From contig QCEK01000001.1 in NCBI GenBank assembly GCA_003280655.1, positions 252,388 through 316,387 on the forward strand: a stretch of 64,000 nucleotides of DNA, given 5' to 3'. A model generated the notes under the pieces. It worked only from the letters and a program-made list of their open reading frames with translations. It was not told the origin of the DNA and searched no databases. Of this stretch, positions 45,644-56,929 are shown in pieces. Made by a program: the position numbers and the translations under genes. Each line of letters begins with the position of its first letter. Position 1 is the first letter of the stretch. The stretch comes from Prochlorococcus sp. AG-355-O17 (GTDB taxonomy: Bacteria > Cyanobacteriota > Cyanobacteriia > PCC-6307 > Cyanobiaceae).

Positions 45644-47539
45644 TCATTCTACAGTTACACTTTTAGCTAAATTTCTTGGTTGATCCACGTCAAGTCCTCT
45701 ATGAGCTGCAATGTGATAACTCAATAATTGTAAGGGAACTATGTTTAGTAAAGGTGAAATCCATTGATTAGAAGATGGAACTTTCATTAAATAATCAAAA
45801 ATTTCAGTTCCATTGCATTCAGGAGCAATCCCAATCAAATATGAATCTCTAGCTTTTGCTTCTTGAGCATTACTGATAACTTTATCGAAAACTTCACCAG
45901 GAGAAGCAATAGAAATTACGGGTACTTTTTTGTCTAACAATGCTATTGGACCATGTTTCATCTCACCAGCTGGATATCCAGCCGCATGAATGTAACTGAT
46001 TTCTTTGAGTTTTAACGCTCCTTCAAGAGCAATAGGATAATTTATACCTCTTCCTAAAAAGATTACATCTTTAATATTAAAAAAATCATGCGCTAACTTT
46101 TCTGAAGATTGATTATGTTGCTCTAAAAGATCTTCAATTAATGGAGGCAATTTCAGAAGTTCATTGATTAAATTACTAATTTCATCAAAGGTCTGACTAC
46201 GTTTAATTTCCGCAAATTTTATGGCTAATCCATAAAAAGAAAGTAATTGAGCAAAAAAAGTTTTTGTTGCTGCAACACCCACTTCTATTCCTGCACAAAT
46301 ATCAATTATATTTGAAACCTGCCTTCCTATTGAGCTCTCTTTTCTATTTGTTATTGCAATAAGATTAGGTTTAAAATTTTTATCTTCAATCGAAGACCTT
46401 CTTTTAATTTCCATGTCTATAGCTGCAATTGTATCAGCAGTTTCTCCAGATTGAGTGACTCCAATAGTTAATGTATTTGGCAGCAATGGTGGTGGTGAAT
46501 ATCGAAATTCACTTGCATAAAAGACATTTGTGGGAATACCTGCAAATTGTTCAAGTAAAAAGCTACCCACCATTGCAGCGTGTTTACTCGTACCACAAGC
46601 AATAATTTCAATTCTTTCTATTGATTCAAAAAACTTTGTATCAAAGGGATAATGAATTTGATATTGACCCTCATCTAAGTTTTGGATTAAATAATTTTCC
46701 AACCAGTTTTTTGCAGTCTGTGGCTGATCATATATCTCTTTTAACATATAGTGTTTAAAATTCATCTTATCCATTATTTGCTCTGAGACTTTTAAAGAAA
46801 CTGGATTTCGATATTGTCTCTCATTGTTTGCGTCATATATTTCTATTCCAAGAGGAGTCAATAAGGCTATTTCTTCATCCTCCATAGGCAAAATAATATT
46901 TGTAAAATTTGCAATAGCAGGTGTATCACTTGCACAAATAAATTCTCCTTCGCCCAAACCAATAATCAAGGGTGCTTGTTTTCTTGCAACTACCAAAGAG
47001 GTTGGGGCATCAGCCCATAAAACGGCTAAGGCATAAGATCCTTCTAAATCAGATATTACATTTCTTACAGCCACTAATAATGTTGAGCCATTATTCTCAA
47101 GATTAAGTTTACTTAATGTATTTAATTCTCTTTTAATTAGATGAGGAATTACCTCGGTATCTGTATCAGAAGTAAAAAGAATACCCTCCTTCTCTAATTT
47201 ATTTTTTAAGTCTTGGAAATTTTCAATAATGCCATTTTGGACAACCGCTATGGTCCCTGAACCATCGACATGAGGATGGGCATTTTTAAACTCAGGTTTT
47301 CCATGAGTTGCCCATCTAGTATGACCTATACCCACAGTTCCTTGAATATTCTCATCATTAAGATTATTTAGTAAGTTCTTAAGTTTTCCTTCAGCTTTGT
47401 TACAAGTAATAGATTTTTTTTCAGAATTGATTATTGCAATGCCTGCAGAATCGTAACCTCTATATTCAAGTTTTTTTAACCCATTAATCAATAACGGTAA
47501 AGCTTTTTTATAACCTGTTACAGCAACTATTCCACACAT
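45644..47539 (-). CDS. glmS: Glutamine-fructose-6-phosphate aminotransferase
   Basis: 631 residues, standard length. It makes glucosamine 6-phosphate for peptidoglycan and lipopolysaccharide. The catalytic Cys follows the initiator Met (MCGIVAVTGY); the glutaminase domain has HTRWATHGKP; two SIS domains follow with IIACGTSKHAAMVG and GVTQSGETADT; the C-terminus DVDQPRNLAKSVTVE is canonical. An 11-bp AT inverted repeat ends 6 bp before the ATG. No glmS ribozyme core is visible. Confidence 0.97.
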   Translation of the reverse strand: MCGIVAVTGYKKALPLLINGLKKLEYRGYDSAGIAIINSEKKSITCNKAEGKLKNLLNNLNDENIQGTVGIGHTRWATHGKPEFKNAHPHVDGSGTIAVVQNGIIENFQDLKNKLEKEGILFTSDTDTEVIPHLIKRELNTLSKLNLENNGSTLLVAVRNVISDLEGSYALAVLWADAPTSLVVARKQAPLIIGLGEGEFICASDTPAIANFTNIILPMEDEEIALLTPLGIEIYDANNERQYRNPVSLKVSEQIMDKMNFKHYMLKEIYDQPQTAKNWLENYLIQNLDEGQYQIHYPFDTKFFESIERIEIIACGTSKHAAMVGSFLLEQFAGIPTNVFYASEFRYSPPPLLPNTLTIGVTQSGETADTIAAIDMEIKRRSSIEDKNFKPNLIAITNRKESSIGRQVSNIIDICAGIEVGVAATKTFFAQLLSFYGLAIKFAEIKRSQTFDEISNLINELLKLPPLIEDLLEQHNQSSEKLAHDFFNIKDVIFLGRGINYPIALEGALKLKEISYIHAAGYPAGEMKHGPIALLDKKVPVISIASPGEVFDKVISNAQEAKARDSYLIGIAPECNGTEIFDYLMKVPSSNQWISPLLNIVPLQLLSYHIAAHRGLDVDQPRNLAKSVTVE

Positions 47540-47544
47540 ACAAA

Positions 47545-47577
47545 TATTTTTTTTCCAATTATATTTGAAAAAAAATA
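47545..47577 (-). repeat. 11-bp AT inverted repeat between psaC and glmS
   Basis: On the plus strand TATTTTTTTTC (47545-47555) pairs exactly with GAAAAAAAATA (47567-47577) around an 11-base loop. It is about 45 bp past the psaC stop and directly in front of glmS. It could terminate psaC transcripts or fold in the glmS leader. All but one pair is A-T, so stability is low. Confidence 0.35.
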
Positions 47578-47622
47578 AGTATTTTTAAAACATGGACTCT
47601 CTTAAAACTGCACTATATAAGA

Positions 47623-47910
<288 letters not shown>

Positions 47911-48001
47911 TTACAAAGAAATTAAAAAAATTAAGATATGCTTCACTCTTGTTAACTCTAGGGCATAAAATCATAAAGATAATTAGTAATTTCCATAAAC
48001 T

Positions 48002-48241
48002 ATGTCACAAGAAATCCTCGAAAAAGTCTGTTCTATTGTTTCAGAACAATTAAGCGTTGAAGCAGGAGAAGTAAAATCGGATTCAAATTTCCAAAATGAT
48101 TTAGGTGCAGATTCTCTAGATACCGTTGAACTCGTGATGGCCTTAGAAGAAGCATTTGATATTGAAATTCCTGATGAAGCAGCTGAAGGAATTGCAACTG
48201 TTGGCGATGCTGTAAAATTCATCGAAGCAAAAAAAGGTTAG
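48002..48241 (+). CDS. acpP: Acyl carrier protein
   Basis: 79 residues, acidic. It carries growing acyl chains on phosphopantetheine attached to the Ser in [16 protein letters not shown]. Four-helix pattern and length are normal. fabF follows 6 bp downstream, so acpP-fabF form one transcription unit. Divergent from psaC across about 130 bp. Confidence 0.98.
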   Translation: MSQEILEKVCSIVSEQLSVEAGEVKSDSNFQNDLGADSLDTVELVMALEEAFDIEIPDEAAEGIATVGDAVKFIEAKKG

Positions 48242-48247
48242 TAAAGA

Positions 48248-49492
48248 ATGCCAAATTTCCATCGAGTAGTTATTACTGGTATCGGGGCAGTAACTCCAAT
48301 TGGTAATAACATTGATGAATATTTAGTCGGTCTTCAAACAGGTACTAATGGGGTCTCAGATATTACTCTCTTTGATCCTGAACAACATCCCTGCAAATTT
48401 GCAGCGGAAGTAAAAAATCTTAAATCTGAAAATTTTATTGAAGCTAAAGAATCTAAAAGATGGGATCGTTTTTCTCAGTTTGGAGTAATTGCTGCAAAAC
48501 AAGCCTTTAATGATTCTGGACTTGAAATTACTGAAGCCAATGCATCAAGAATTGGAGTGATTATTGGTTCTGGTGTTGGAGGCTTACTAACTATGGAAAG
48601 TCAAGCTCAAATATTGAGTCATAAGGGACCTAAAAGAGTCAGTCCATTTACAGTTCCAATGATGATTCCAAACATGGCAACTGGGTTAGCTGCCATAGCT
48701 TTGGGTGCAAAAGGTCCAAGTTCCTCTGTTTCAACGGCTTGCGCTGCCGGTTCGAATGCAATAGGTGATTCTTTTAGAATACTCCAACTTGGAAAGGCAG
48801 ATGCGATGATCTGTGGAGGAGCAGAAGCAAGTATTACTCCTCTTGGAGTAGCTGGATTTGCTAGTGCAAAAGCTCTTTCCTTCAGAAATGATAGTCCTCA
48901 AACTGCTAGCAGACCTTTTGATGCAGAAAGAGATGGATTTGTTATTGGAGAGGGATCTGGAATTCTTGTTTTAGAAACTTTAGAAAACGCACAAAAAAGG
49001 AACGCGAGAATTTATGGAGAAATAATTGGATATGGAACAACATGTGATGCTCATCATATTACTGCTCCATCTCCAGGCGGGGTTGGAGGCGCCGAAGCTA
49101 TCAAATTAGCAATTGAAGATGCAAGTCTTAGCCTTGAAAAAGTTGCTTACATCAATGCTCATGGAACAAGTACATCAGCTAATGATAAAAATGAAACTTC
49201 TGCAATTAAATCTATTTTTAGAGACAGATCTTACCTCATTCCTGTAAGCTCTACTAAGTCGATGACTGGTCATCTTCTAGGAGGTTCAGGAGGTATAGAA
49301 GCTGTAGCTTGTATACTTTCTTTGACACATAATTTTATCCCTCCTACAATTAACTACGTCAATCCAGATCCTGAATGTGATCTTGATTATGTACCAAATA
49401 ATGCAAGAGAATCTCAAGTAGGGGTTGCTCTTTCTAATTCCTTCGGTTTTGGTGGTCACAACGTTTGCCTTGCTTTCAGCAAAATGAATTAA
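48248..49492 (+). CDS. fabF: Beta-ketoacyl-ACP synthase II
   Basis: 414 residues. It condenses acyl-ACP with malonyl-ACP in fatty acid elongation. Catalytic Cys in STACAAGSNAIG, first His in NAHGTSTSANDKNET, second His in SMTGHLLGGSGGIEA, and the glycine-rich end NSFGFGGHNVCLAF are intact. Directly downstream of its carrier protein gene acpP. tkt follows 43 bp later in the same direction. Confidence 0.98.
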   Translation: MPNFHRVVITGIGAVTPIGNNIDEYLVGLQTGTNGVSDITLFDPEQHPCKFAAEVKNLKSENFIEAKESKRWDRFSQFGVIAAKQAFNDSGLEITEANASRIGVIIGSGVGGLLTMESQAQILSHKGPKRVSPFTVPMMIPNMATGLAAIALGAKGPSSSVSTACAAGSNAIGDSFRILQLGKADAMICGGAEASITPLGVAGFASAKALSFRNDSPQTASRPFDAERDGFVIGEGSGILVLETLENAQKRNARIYGEIIGYGTTCDAHHITAPSPGGVGGAEAIKLAIEDASLSLEKVAYINAHGTSTSANDKNETSAIKSIFRDRSYLIPVSSTKSMTGHLLGGSGGIEAVACILSLTHNFIPPTINYVNPDPECDLDYVPNNARESQVGVALSNSFGFGGHNVCLAFSKMN

Positions 49493-49535
49493 AGACAACC
49501 AATTCTGTATTTCCAACTTAACTTAATTTAAAACA

Positions 49536-51542
49536 ATGGTCGCTGCATCTGTTTCATTAGAATCACTTTGTGTAAATAGTATAAGAATGCTTGCTGTGGA
49601 TGCAGTAAATAAATCTAATAGTGGACATCCTGGATTACCAATGGGATGTGCTCCTATGGGTTATGCGTTATGGCAAAACATACTTAATCACAACCCTAAT
49701 AACCCAAAATGGTTCAATAGAGACCGTTTTGTATTATCAGCTGGTCATGGCTGTATGCTGTTATATTCCTTGCTTCATTTGACAGGATATAAATCAGTTT
49801 CCATAGAAGATATCAAAGAATTTAGACAATGGGGATCAAAAACACCTGGACATCCAGAAACATTCGAAACTGAAGGTGTTGAAGTTACAGCTGGGCCTCT
49901 TGGAGCCGGGATTTCAAATGCAGTTGGTTTAGCAATAGCTGAAACACACTTAGCAGCTAAATTTAATAAGCCTGATTGTAATATCGTTGATCACTATACG
50001 TACGTAATAATGGGTGATGGATGTAACCAAGAAGGTATTGCATCAGAAGCCTGCTCATTGGCTGGTCATCTTAAGCTTGGAAAGTTAATTGCGCTCTATG
50101 ACGATAATCAAATTACAATTGATGGGCGAACCGACGTTTCTTTTACCGAAGATGTCTTAAAAAGATACGAAGCTTATGGATGGCATGTACAACATGTTGA
50201 AGATGGGAATCATGATGTTAAAGGAATCACTGAAGCTATCGAAAAAGCAAAATTAATTACAGATAAGCCTTCTATTATAAAAATTTCTACAACCATAGGT
50301 TATGGTTCTCCCAATAAATCAGATACTGCTGGAATTCATGGAGCAGCTGTTGGAGAAGAAGAAGCTGTATTAACTAGAGAGTTTCTAAATTGGGAATATG
50401 CTCCATTTGAAATACCGGATGAAGTATATACGCATTTCAGAAAATCAATAAACAAAGGTGAAAATTTAGAGAAAGAATGGGATTCTAAATTTGAAGAATA
50501 TCAAAAAAAATATCCGTCTGAAGGAGCCGAGTTAAAAAGAATGTTAGAGGGTAAATTACCTGAGAATTGGGACTCAGATCTCCCCTCTTATTCGCCTAAT
50601 GATAAAGGGTTAGCCACCAGAAAGCATTCACAAATATGTTTGGGTGCTCTAGGTCCTAATCTACCTGAATTAATTGGCGGATCTGCAGATTTAACTCACT
50701 CTAATTACACAGATATAAAAGGAGAAACTGGATCATTCCAGCCACATAGCCCTGAAAAAAGATATTTACATTTTGGTGTTCGAGAGCATGCAATGGCAGC
50801 TGTACTTAATGGTATTGCTTATCACAACAGTGGTCTTATCCCTTATGGTGGAACCTTCCTTGTTTTCGCCGATTATATGAGAGGCTCAATGAGGCTTTCA
50901 GCACTAAGCGAATTAGGAGTAATCTATGTCTTAACTCACGATTCAATTGGTGTAGGAGAAGATGGCCCAACACATCAACCTATTGAAACTATCCCTTCTC
51001 TTCGTGCCATGCCTAATATGCTAGTTTTCAGACCTGGAGATGGGAATGAGACTAGTGGAGCTTATAAGCTTGCTATTCAAAATCGAAAAAGACCTTCTGC
51101 CCTTTGTTTAAGTAGACAAGGTATGCCTAATCAAGAAAATACTTCGATAGACAAAGTTGCTCTAGGAGGATATGTAGTTTCCGATTGTGAAGGTACACCA
51201 GATATAATATTCATTGGTACTGGAAGCGAACTGAATCTTTGCATTGAAGCAAGTAGGGAAATTTCAAGCTTAGGTAAAAAAATTAGAGTTGTTTCTATGC
51301 CTTGTGTAGAACTTTTTGAAGAGCAAGAAGAATCTTATAAAGAAAGTGTTTTACCTAGTAGTGTGAAAAAGAGAGTTGTAGTAGAAGCTGCCCATTCATT
51401 TGGATGGCATAAATATACAGGTTTTGAGGGGATTTGTATTACAATGGATAGATTTGGTGCATCAGCTCCAGGTGGAGAATGTATGAAAAATTTTGGATTT
51501 ACTGTCGAAAACGTAGTTAAGAAAACGAAGGAGATTCTATAA
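49536..51542 (+). CDS. tkt: Transketolase
   Basis: 668 residues. It transfers two-carbon units in the Calvin cycle and pentose phosphate pathway with thiamine pyrophosphate. Seen: [27 protein letters not shown], the TPP/Mg site [13 protein letters not shown] with the later N in [10 protein letters not shown], and the catalytic-His region FGVREHAM and DGPTHQPIE. It converges with thiC, whose product feeds the same cofactor; this pairing is an observation only. Confidence 0.98.
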   Translation: MVAASVSLESLCVNSIRMLAVDAVNKSNSGHPGLPMGCAPMGYALWQNILNHNPNNPKWFNRDRFVLSAGHGCMLLYSLLHLTGYKSVSIEDIKEFRQWGSKTPGHPETFETEGVEVTAGPLGAGISNAVGLAIAETHLAAKFNKPDCNIVDHYTYVIMGDGCNQEGIASEACSLAGHLKLGKLIALYDDNQITIDGRTDVSFTEDVLKRYEAYGWHVQHVEDGNHDVKGITEAIEKAKLITDKPSIIKISTTIGYGSPNKSDTAGIHGAAVGEEEAVLTREFLNWEYAPFEIPDEVYTHFRKSINKGENLEKEWDSKFEEYQKKYPSEGAELKRMLEGKLPENWDSDLPSYSPNDKGLATRKHSQICLGALGPNLPELIGGSADLTHSNYTDIKGETGSFQPHSPEKRYLHFGVREHAMAAVLNGIAYHNSGLIPYGGTFLVFADYMRGSMRLSALSELGVIYVLTHDSIGVGEDGPTHQPIETIPSLRAMPNMLVFRPGDGNETSGAYKLAIQNRKRPSALCLSRQGMPNQENTSIDKVALGGYVVSDCEGTPDIIFIGTGSELNLCIEASREISSLGKKIRVVSMPCVELFEEQEESYKESVLPSSVKKRVVVEAAHSFGWHKYTGFEGICITMDRFGASAPGGECMKNFGFTVENVVKKTKEIL

Positions 51543-51556
51543 CTACTAATTGATAA

Positions 51557-52927
51557 CTACACTGAAGTATTGCATTCTTCAAGCTTATCTTTTAGCTGAT
51601 CAAGAGATTCATCAGAAATCTTTGAATTCATTGGACAATGTTTAGGGCCACACATTGAGCAAAACTCCGCCTTTTTAAAGATTTCTTCAGGCAGTGTCTC
51701 ATCATGGTACTGCTTTGCCCTTTCAGGATCTAATGAAAGTTCGAATTGTTTGTTCCAATCAAAGTTATACCTTGCATGGCTAAGTTCATCATCTCGATCA
51801 CGGGCGCCAGCTCTATGTCTTGCTATATCAGCAGCGTGAGCAGCTATTTTATAAGCAATTAAACCTTCTCTTACATCTTCTGCATTTGGTAGACCTAGAT
51901 GTTCTTTCGGCGTTACATAACATAACATAGAAGTTCCATACCACCCTGCCATCGCTGCACCAATAGCACTTGAAATATGGTCATAACCAGGGGATATATC
52001 GGTCACTAATGGACCAAGCACATAAAATGGGGCTTCTGAACATTCTTCCATTTGCTTTCTCACATTAAACTCAATTTGGTCCATGGGTACATGACCAGGA
52101 CCCTCAACCATAACCTGAACATTATGCTCCCATGCTCTTCTAGTAAGCTCGCCTAAGGTCTTCAATTCAGCTAGCTGGGCATCATCAGAAGCATCATGCA
52201 AACATCCAGGCCTTAATGAGTCTCCTAAAGAAAAAGTACAATCATATTTCTTGAAAATCTCACAGATATCATCAAACCTTGTATAGAGGGGATTTTGTTT
52301 AAAATGATGTAACATCCATTGGGCTAAAATACCTCCCCCTCTACTGACAATTCCAGTAATTCTTCCTTTAACTTTTGGCAAATGCTCTATTAATAGACCA
52401 GCATGAATAGTTTGATAATCTACGCCCTGCTGGCAATGTTTTTCAATAATATGAAGAAAATCGTCTTCTGTTAGTCTATCTATTGAACCATGAACACTTT
52501 CTAAAGCTTGATAAACAGGAACAGTTCCTATGGGGACAGGAGATTCTTGAATAATTGCTTGTCGGACTTCATCTAAATTTACTCCTCCCGTAGAAAGATC
52601 CATCACCGTATCAGCACCATATTTAACAGCAAGTTTGAGCTTTTCTACTTCTTCATTGATATCACTTGCATTAGGGGAAGCACCTATATTGGCATTAACT
52701 TTGCATCTAGAAGCAATACCTATAGACATTGGCTCAAGATTCAAATGATTAATATTAGCTGGAATAATTAATCTTCCTCTTGCCACCTCTTCCATTATTA
52801 AAGAAGAAGGAAGATTCTCTTTTTTAGCAACAAAATCCATTTCTTCCGTGATATATCCATTTCTCGCAAAGTTCATCTGAGTTACATTGTCTTTCCCAAG
52901 GCGAGGCTTAATCCAAGAACTTCTCAT
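51557..52927 (-). CDS. thiC: Phosphomethylpyrimidine synthase ThiC
   Basis: 456 residues. A radical SAM enzyme that rearranges aminoimidazole ribotide to the thiamine pyrimidine. The C-terminal cluster motif [11 protein letters not shown] (C-x2-C-x4-C) is complete, and [27 protein letters not shown] and the [14 protein letters not shown] region are typical. A TPP riboswitch lies in its leader (52972-53054), about 45 bp before the ATG, so expression should fall when TPP is plentiful. Confidence 0.98.
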   Translation of the reverse strand: MRSSWIKPRLGKDNVTQMNFARNGYITEEMDFVAKKENLPSSLIMEEVARGRLIIPANINHLNLEPMSIGIASRCKVNANIGASPNASDINEEVEKLKLAVKYGADTVMDLSTGGVNLDEVRQAIIQESPVPIGTVPVYQALESVHGSIDRLTEDDFLHIIEKHCQQGVDYQTIHAGLLIEHLPKVKGRITGIVSRGGGILAQWMLHHFKQNPLYTRFDDICEIFKKYDCTFSLGDSLRPGCLHDASDDAQLAELKTLGELTRRAWEHNVQVMVEGPGHVPMDQIEFNVRKQMEECSEAPFYVLGPLVTDISPGYDHISSAIGAAMAGWYGTSMLCYVTPKEHLGLPNAEDVREGLIAYKIAAHAADIARHRAGARDRDDELSHARYNFDWNKQFELSLDPERAKQYHDETLPEEIFKKAEFCSMCGPKHCPMNSKISDESLDQLKDKLEECNTSV

Positions 52928-52971
52928 AATTTCTTAATTTTTAAAAGTGCTATTACTAAAGTTTGATCAAA

Positions 52972-53054
52972 TCTCAACTTCCCTGCATCGAAATTAATGA
53001 TTCAGGTTCAAAGGGTATGATCTCAGCTAAGTTAAATTTCTTAGCACCCCTAGT
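52972..53054 (-). promoter_or_regulatory. TPP riboswitch (THI element) upstream of thiC
   Basis: On the minus strand the aptamer core reads GGGGTGCT, then CTGAGA, then CCC, GAACCTGA and AGGGAA, in the order and spacing of the TPP aptamer. It lies 45 bp before the thiC ATG. A Shine-Dalgarno or terminator switch stem is not clearly seen, so the expression platform is undetermined. Confidence 0.93.
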
Positions 53055-53124
53055 ATTTATCTTATTAATAGCTCTTTTCTAAAAATAAGTCATCTCATAT
53101 TGCGTGAAAATAAATAAAATTGTT

Positions 53125-53340
53125 TTATTTATTTTTTTGATAAGACTTTATCTTTTTTAAAATATTTTTTCTATCCAATTGTCTGCTTATACCCCTCTCC
53201 AAAATAATTACAATCCCCATTAAGCCAATAGGTAAATAAAAAATCTTCTTGGAATTATCCCTAAATATTAATCCGATAGCAGATATAAAAATCATGAAAG
53301 GTGCTACTAAAGATAAAATATATCTTTTATTAATTTTCAT
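53125..53340 (-). CDS. Small two-helix membrane protein
   Basis: 71 residues. Two hydrophobic segments (about residues 8-25, LSLVAPFMIFISAIGLIF, and 33-50, FYLPIGLMGIVIILERG) joined by a short charged loop, with a Lys-rich C-terminal tail (IKSYQKNK). Unrecognised. Its ATG overlaps the stop of the M20 amidohydrolase gene by 4 bp (ATGA), so translation is probably coupled. The 197-bp gap to thiC is largely the riboswitch and promoter of thiC. Confidence 0.65.
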   Translation of the reverse strand: MKINKRYILSLVAPFMIFISAIGLIFRDNSKKIFYLPIGLMGIVIILERGISRQLDRKNILKKIKSYQKNK

Positions 53341-54521
53341 TTACCAATAGTATTAATTTTTTCATTGTTTAATTTTACTATGGATTCTGTTATAACTTTA
53401 ATTCCAACAGCAATAGCTCTTTCATCCGGATCAAATTTAGAACTATGAAGAGGAGCACATCCATTGGAACTAGAAACCCCAAGCCTAAACATAGCTCCAG
53501 GAATTTCATGTAAGAATTCAGCGAAATCCTCAGCTCCTAATGATGGTTTTTGTAATTCGATTACATTTTTTTGACCCAAAACCTTAATTCCCGAATCTCT
53601 GAGGACTCTATTAATTTCAGGATTATTATTAACTGCCGGAGTGATTTCTCTAAATCTTACTTTTGCTTCAGCTCCGCAACTATTAGCTAAAGAAGTGATA
53701 TTTTCATTAAGCCAATTACCAATATTCGTAAATACTTTACGATTAGTGCATCTAACAGTACCAATTAAATTAACCTTTTCTGCGAGAACATTGAATGCAT
53801 TACCACCATTTATTTTCCCAAAAGTTATTACTACTGGATCTAGAGGGTCTAACTTCCGTGTTATTGATTCTTGAATTCCCGAGATAACTTTTGAGGCCGC
53901 CCAAATAGCATCAACTCCTTCATGAGGTCGAGCACCATGGCCTGATTTTCCTTTAATCTCAACATTAAGTTCTCCGGCAGCTGCAGTTAAACTTCCCTCT
54001 TTAATGCCAATAGTCCCTACGGATAAATCGGGGTAGACATGAACTCCCAAAATATGGGTTAAACCATTAGTTGCACCATCCTTAATCATCCATCTAGCTC
54101 CACTCGCAATTTCTTCAGCAGGCTGAAAAATTATCCGAGTCCCAAAATTTAGTTTTAAATCCTTAATAATTTTTGCGACACCCAATCCAATCGAGATATG
54201 CAAATCGTGACCACAGGCATGCATAACACCATCTACTTTTGAAGAAAAACTTAATTTAGTTTCCTCAAATATTGGTAAAGCATCCATATCCACTCTTAAA
54301 CCTATAATACCTTTATCTAGAGGGCCAAAATCAGCTATAACTCCAGTCCTACCTATAGATTCTCTAACATTCCAACCAATATCTTTTAAAAAACCACTGA
54401 TCAAGATCGCTGTTTGATTTTCAAGTCCACTTAATTCCGGATGTTCATGGATATGTCTTCTTAAGTTAATTAGTTCATCATTAAACGAATCAATTTTTTT
54501 GTGTAACTGATCTCTATTCAT
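53337..54521 (-). CDS. M20-family amidohydrolase (N-acyl-amino acid or IAA-amino acid hydrolase type)
   Basis: 394 residues. Metal and catalytic motifs: RRHIHEHPELSG, GLRVDMDALPI, HACGHDLHISIGLG, QPAEEIASGARWMI and the C-terminal LHSSKFDPDE. The middle dimerisation domain includes the GKSGHGARPHEGVDA segment. Such enzymes hydrolyse N-acyl amino acids or related amides; substrate unknown. It lies 3 bp downstream of the TPR-protein gene and overlaps the small membrane-protein gene. Confidence 0.9.
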   Translation of the reverse strand: MNRDQLHKKIDSFNDELINLRRHIHEHPELSGLENQTAILISGFLKDIGWNVRESIGRTGVIADFGPLDKGIIGLRVDMDALPIFEETKLSFSSKVDGVMHACGHDLHISIGLGVAKIIKDLKLNFGTRIIFQPAEEIASGARWMIKDGATNGLTHILGVHVYPDLSVGTIGIKEGSLTAAAGELNVEIKGKSGHGARPHEGVDAIWAASKVISGIQESITRKLDPLDPVVITFGKINGGNAFNVLAEKVNLIGTVRCTNRKVFTNIGNWLNENITSLANSCGAEAKVRFREITPAVNNNPEINRVLRDSGIKVLGQKNVIELQKPSLGAEDFAEFLHEIPGAMFRLGVSSSNGCAPLHSSKFDPDERAIAVGIKVITESIVKLNNEKINTIGK

Positions 54522-54524
54522 TAC

Positions 54525-55313
54525 TTATTTTAAATTGATAAAATTCATTAAATCTTTAATTGGTTGAGGAGGCCATCTTCTTATTTTTTTTAACCATTCT
54601 TCATCACTATATCTAGGATCTAATTCAGTTACCGCTATCCAATTACTCTCTGCTTTACCAGATTCACCATTAGACCAACTCAAAGCTGTTAAAGCTGCCC
54701 TAGCATCTGCAAAAGTTGGATACCGTCTAATTAACTTTATTAATTCTTTTTCAGCTTCATCAATATTTCCCAACTGGAAATCTGCTAACGCCAAACTTGA
54801 CCTAGCCATGGCAAATCCTGGATTATATAAAGCAGCTTTTGAGAATAAATCTCTTGCTTTATCCCAATGGGATGTAGATCCTTCAACGTTAGCTAAATTA
54901 TATAATGCAGAGAAATTTTCACTATCTAGGGAAATAACGAACATATAATCCTTTTTCGCTTGCGACCATAAACCCAAAGCTTCCTCAGCAATCCCCCTGT
55001 TAATGTAAGGATCTATTTCACTAGGATTCAAACTTATTGCCTTATTTTGGTCATCTATTGATCCCTTAACATCTCCTACAACAAGTCTTACATTTCCTCT
55101 ATTGCTAAAACCTGCAGCATCATCAGGATAAGAATCGAGATATTGATTCCATTCTTGTAAAGCGAGATTAAATTTTCCGCCTGAACTAAGATCTAACGCA
55201 TTTTTAAACAAATCCTCTCTCGAAGATAATGAATAGCATGGTGCAATATAAAAAATATTGAAAAAAATAAAAATTAATAAAAAACAAACCTTAACTTTTT
55301 TAAAAGTTATCAT
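54525..55313 (-). CDS. Secreted or membrane-anchored TPR protein
   Basis: 262 residues from ATG 55313, which overlaps the ruvB 3' end by 14 bp; a TTG at 55325 is an alternative. The N-terminus ([22 protein letters not shown]) is a signal peptide or anchor. Residues about 35-240 contain TPR repeats, such as [40 protein letters not shown], and [20 protein letters not shown]. This suggests a periplasmic or thylakoid-lumen scaffold or assembly role. The partner is not known. Confidence 0.82.
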   Translation of the reverse strand: MITFKKVKVCFLLIFIFFNIFYIAPCYSLSSREDLFKNALDLSSGGKFNLALQEWNQYLDSYPDDAAGFSNRGNVRLVVGDVKGSIDDQNKAISLNPSEIDPYINRGIAEEALGLWSQAKKDYMFVISLDSENFSALYNLANVEGSTSHWDKARDLFSKAALYNPGFAMARSSLALADFQLGNIDEAEKELIKLIRRYPTFADARAALTALSWSNGESGKAESNWIAVTELDPRYSDEEWLKKIRRWPPQPIKDLMNFINLK

Positions 55314-56358
55314 CTTTTGAATCAATGTACTTTTTTCCTATAGCAGTAAGCAATCTTCCTCGAGGAGTTCTCGTGAGAAAACCAATTTTAATAAGATATG
55401 GCTCAACAACAAATTCTAACATTGAAGGATCATCGCCTAACCCAGATGCAATTGAATCAAGGCCAGTTGGAATATTATTGTTTTGGTTAAGAAAAGATAA
55501 ATAGTGTCTATCTAAAGAATCCAATCCTTTTTCGTCTATTTGATAAGAATTTAAAGCTTTTTTTATTAAATTCACTGAGATAGTATTAGTTTTCATAACA
55601 ACTTGAGCATAATCTCTAACTCGTCTTAATAATCTTAAAGCAATTCTTGGAGTCCCTCGAGATATTTTTGCCAAATCATAAGATGCTTTATCTTCTAAAT
55701 TGAGGTTTATTAATCGGGAGAAATTAACAATAATTTGTTTTAATTCATCACATGTATAGAATTCAATTTTCTGAGATATCCCAAATCTGTCTCTTAAAGG
55801 TGCACTTATTGAGGCTAATTTAGTTGTCGCGCCAATCAGAGTAAACCTAGGAAGATTAATTGTTCTGCAACGGGCTCCTCTATTAGCTCCCATAGTTAAG
55901 TCAAGTCTAAAATCCTCCATTGCAGAATATAACAACTCTTCAGTTAACCTATTTAAGCGATGTATCTCATCGATAAATAAAACTTCACCTTCTTTTAATC
56001 CAAGAAGTAAACCTACAATATCTCTTGGCCTTTCAATTGCTGGTGCAGTCGCAATCCTACATTTTGTATTCAATTCGTGGGCTATCAAAAAAGCAAGAGT
56101 AGTCTTACCTAGACCAGGCTGTCCATATAAAAGAGTATGCTCCAAAGGTTCTTTTCTAATAATTGAAGCATCTATAGCTATTCTTAAAGAAGATTTAAGT
56201 TGTTCTTGGCCAATAAATTCTTTTAAATTAAGAGGCCTGGCTAAGTTCAAATTATTATTTCTCTTTTCTTCTGGAATATTTTTTGAATCAACTAGCCTAA
56301 GTTCTTTTTTACGAAAAGAAAAGTTATTATCGCCTATATTGGAAGAAATTATTGCCAT
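55300..56358 (-). CDS. ruvB: Holliday junction branch-migration helicase RuvB
   Basis: 352 residues. AAA+ motor: Walker [13 protein letters not shown], Walker [12 protein letters not shown], sensor [10 protein letters not shown], arginine finger region APLRDRFG, and a winged-helix C-terminus. An N-terminal extension of about 35 residues precedes the [11 protein letters not shown] start of the normal fold. ruvA is not adjacent. Divergent from smpB across 52 bp. No LexA-type box is seen in that spacer. Confidence 0.97.
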   Translation of the reverse strand: MAIISSNIGDNNFSFRKKELRLVDSKNIPEEKRNNNLNLARPLNLKEFIGQEQLKSSLRIAIDASIIRKEPLEHTLLYGQPGLGKTTLAFLIAHELNTKCRIATAPAIERPRDIVGLLLGLKEGEVLFIDEIHRLNRLTEELLYSAMEDFRLDLTMGANRGARCRTINLPRFTLIGATTKLASISAPLRDRFGISQKIEFYTCDELKQIIVNFSRLINLNLEDKASYDLAKISRGTPRIALRLLRRVRDYAQVVMKTNTISVNLIKKALNSYQIDEKGLDSLDRHYLSFLNQNNNIPTGLDSIASGLGDDPSMLEFVVEPYLIKIGFLTRTPRGRLLTAIGKKYIDSKDDNF

Positions 56359-56410
56359 AATGAAAGGTTAATTGCAATTGTTCTGAGTAGAAAGATTTTT
56401 TACAACTAAA

Positions 56411-56905
56411 ATGGCAAAAAATTCAACCAAAGTGAAAAAAAATACTAATAAATCAAATAATTTTAAACTTCTAGCTGATAATAGATATGCAAAATTTCAA
56501 TATGCAATATCTGAAACAATCGAAGCTGGAATTGAGCTTTTAGGGACTGAAGTAAAGTCCATTAGAAACGGAAAAGCAAATTTAAGAGATGGGTACTGTT
56601 CCTTTAGAGATGGTGAGATCTTATTATTGAATGTTCACATTTCACCACATAAAAATGTGGGGTCTTTTTTTAATCATGATCCATTAAGAAATAGAAAGTT
56701 GCTACTTCATAAAAAAGAAATAATAAAAATGAAATCCAATACTGAAAAAAAAGGAATGACTATTGTTCCATTATCTCTTTATTTAAAAGGCTCATGGATA
56801 AAACTAACTCTTGGAGTTGGTAAAGGGAAAAAATTACATGACAAACGTCAAGATGAAAAACAAAAAAGTATAAAAAAAGAAATCAACTCTGCACTAAAAA
56901 GATGA
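56411..56905 (+). CDS. smpB: SsrA-binding protein SmpB
   Basis: 164 residues. It binds tmRNA and brings it to stalled ribosomes. Typical features: [51 protein letters not shown], the [15 protein letters not shown] stretch and a Lys-rich tail. A basic N-terminal extension of about 18 residues is present. tmRNA itself is not in the window. Converges with the 82-residue gene. Confidence 0.96.
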   Translation: MAKNSTKVKKNTNKSNNFKLLADNRYAKFQYAISETIEAGIELLGTEVKSIRNGKANLRDGYCSFRDGEILLLNVHISPHKNVGSFFNHDPLRNRKLLLHKKEIIKMKSNTEKKGMTIVPLSLYLKGSWIKLTLGVGKGKKLHDKRQDEKQKSIKKEINSALKR

Positions 56906-56929
56906 AATTATTATGCAGAAATATTACAA

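Noticed and set aside
45644-47622. glmS ribozyme in the glmS leader
   Set aside because: The leader is too short and AT-rich and lacks the conserved core; that element is mainly in Firmicutes.
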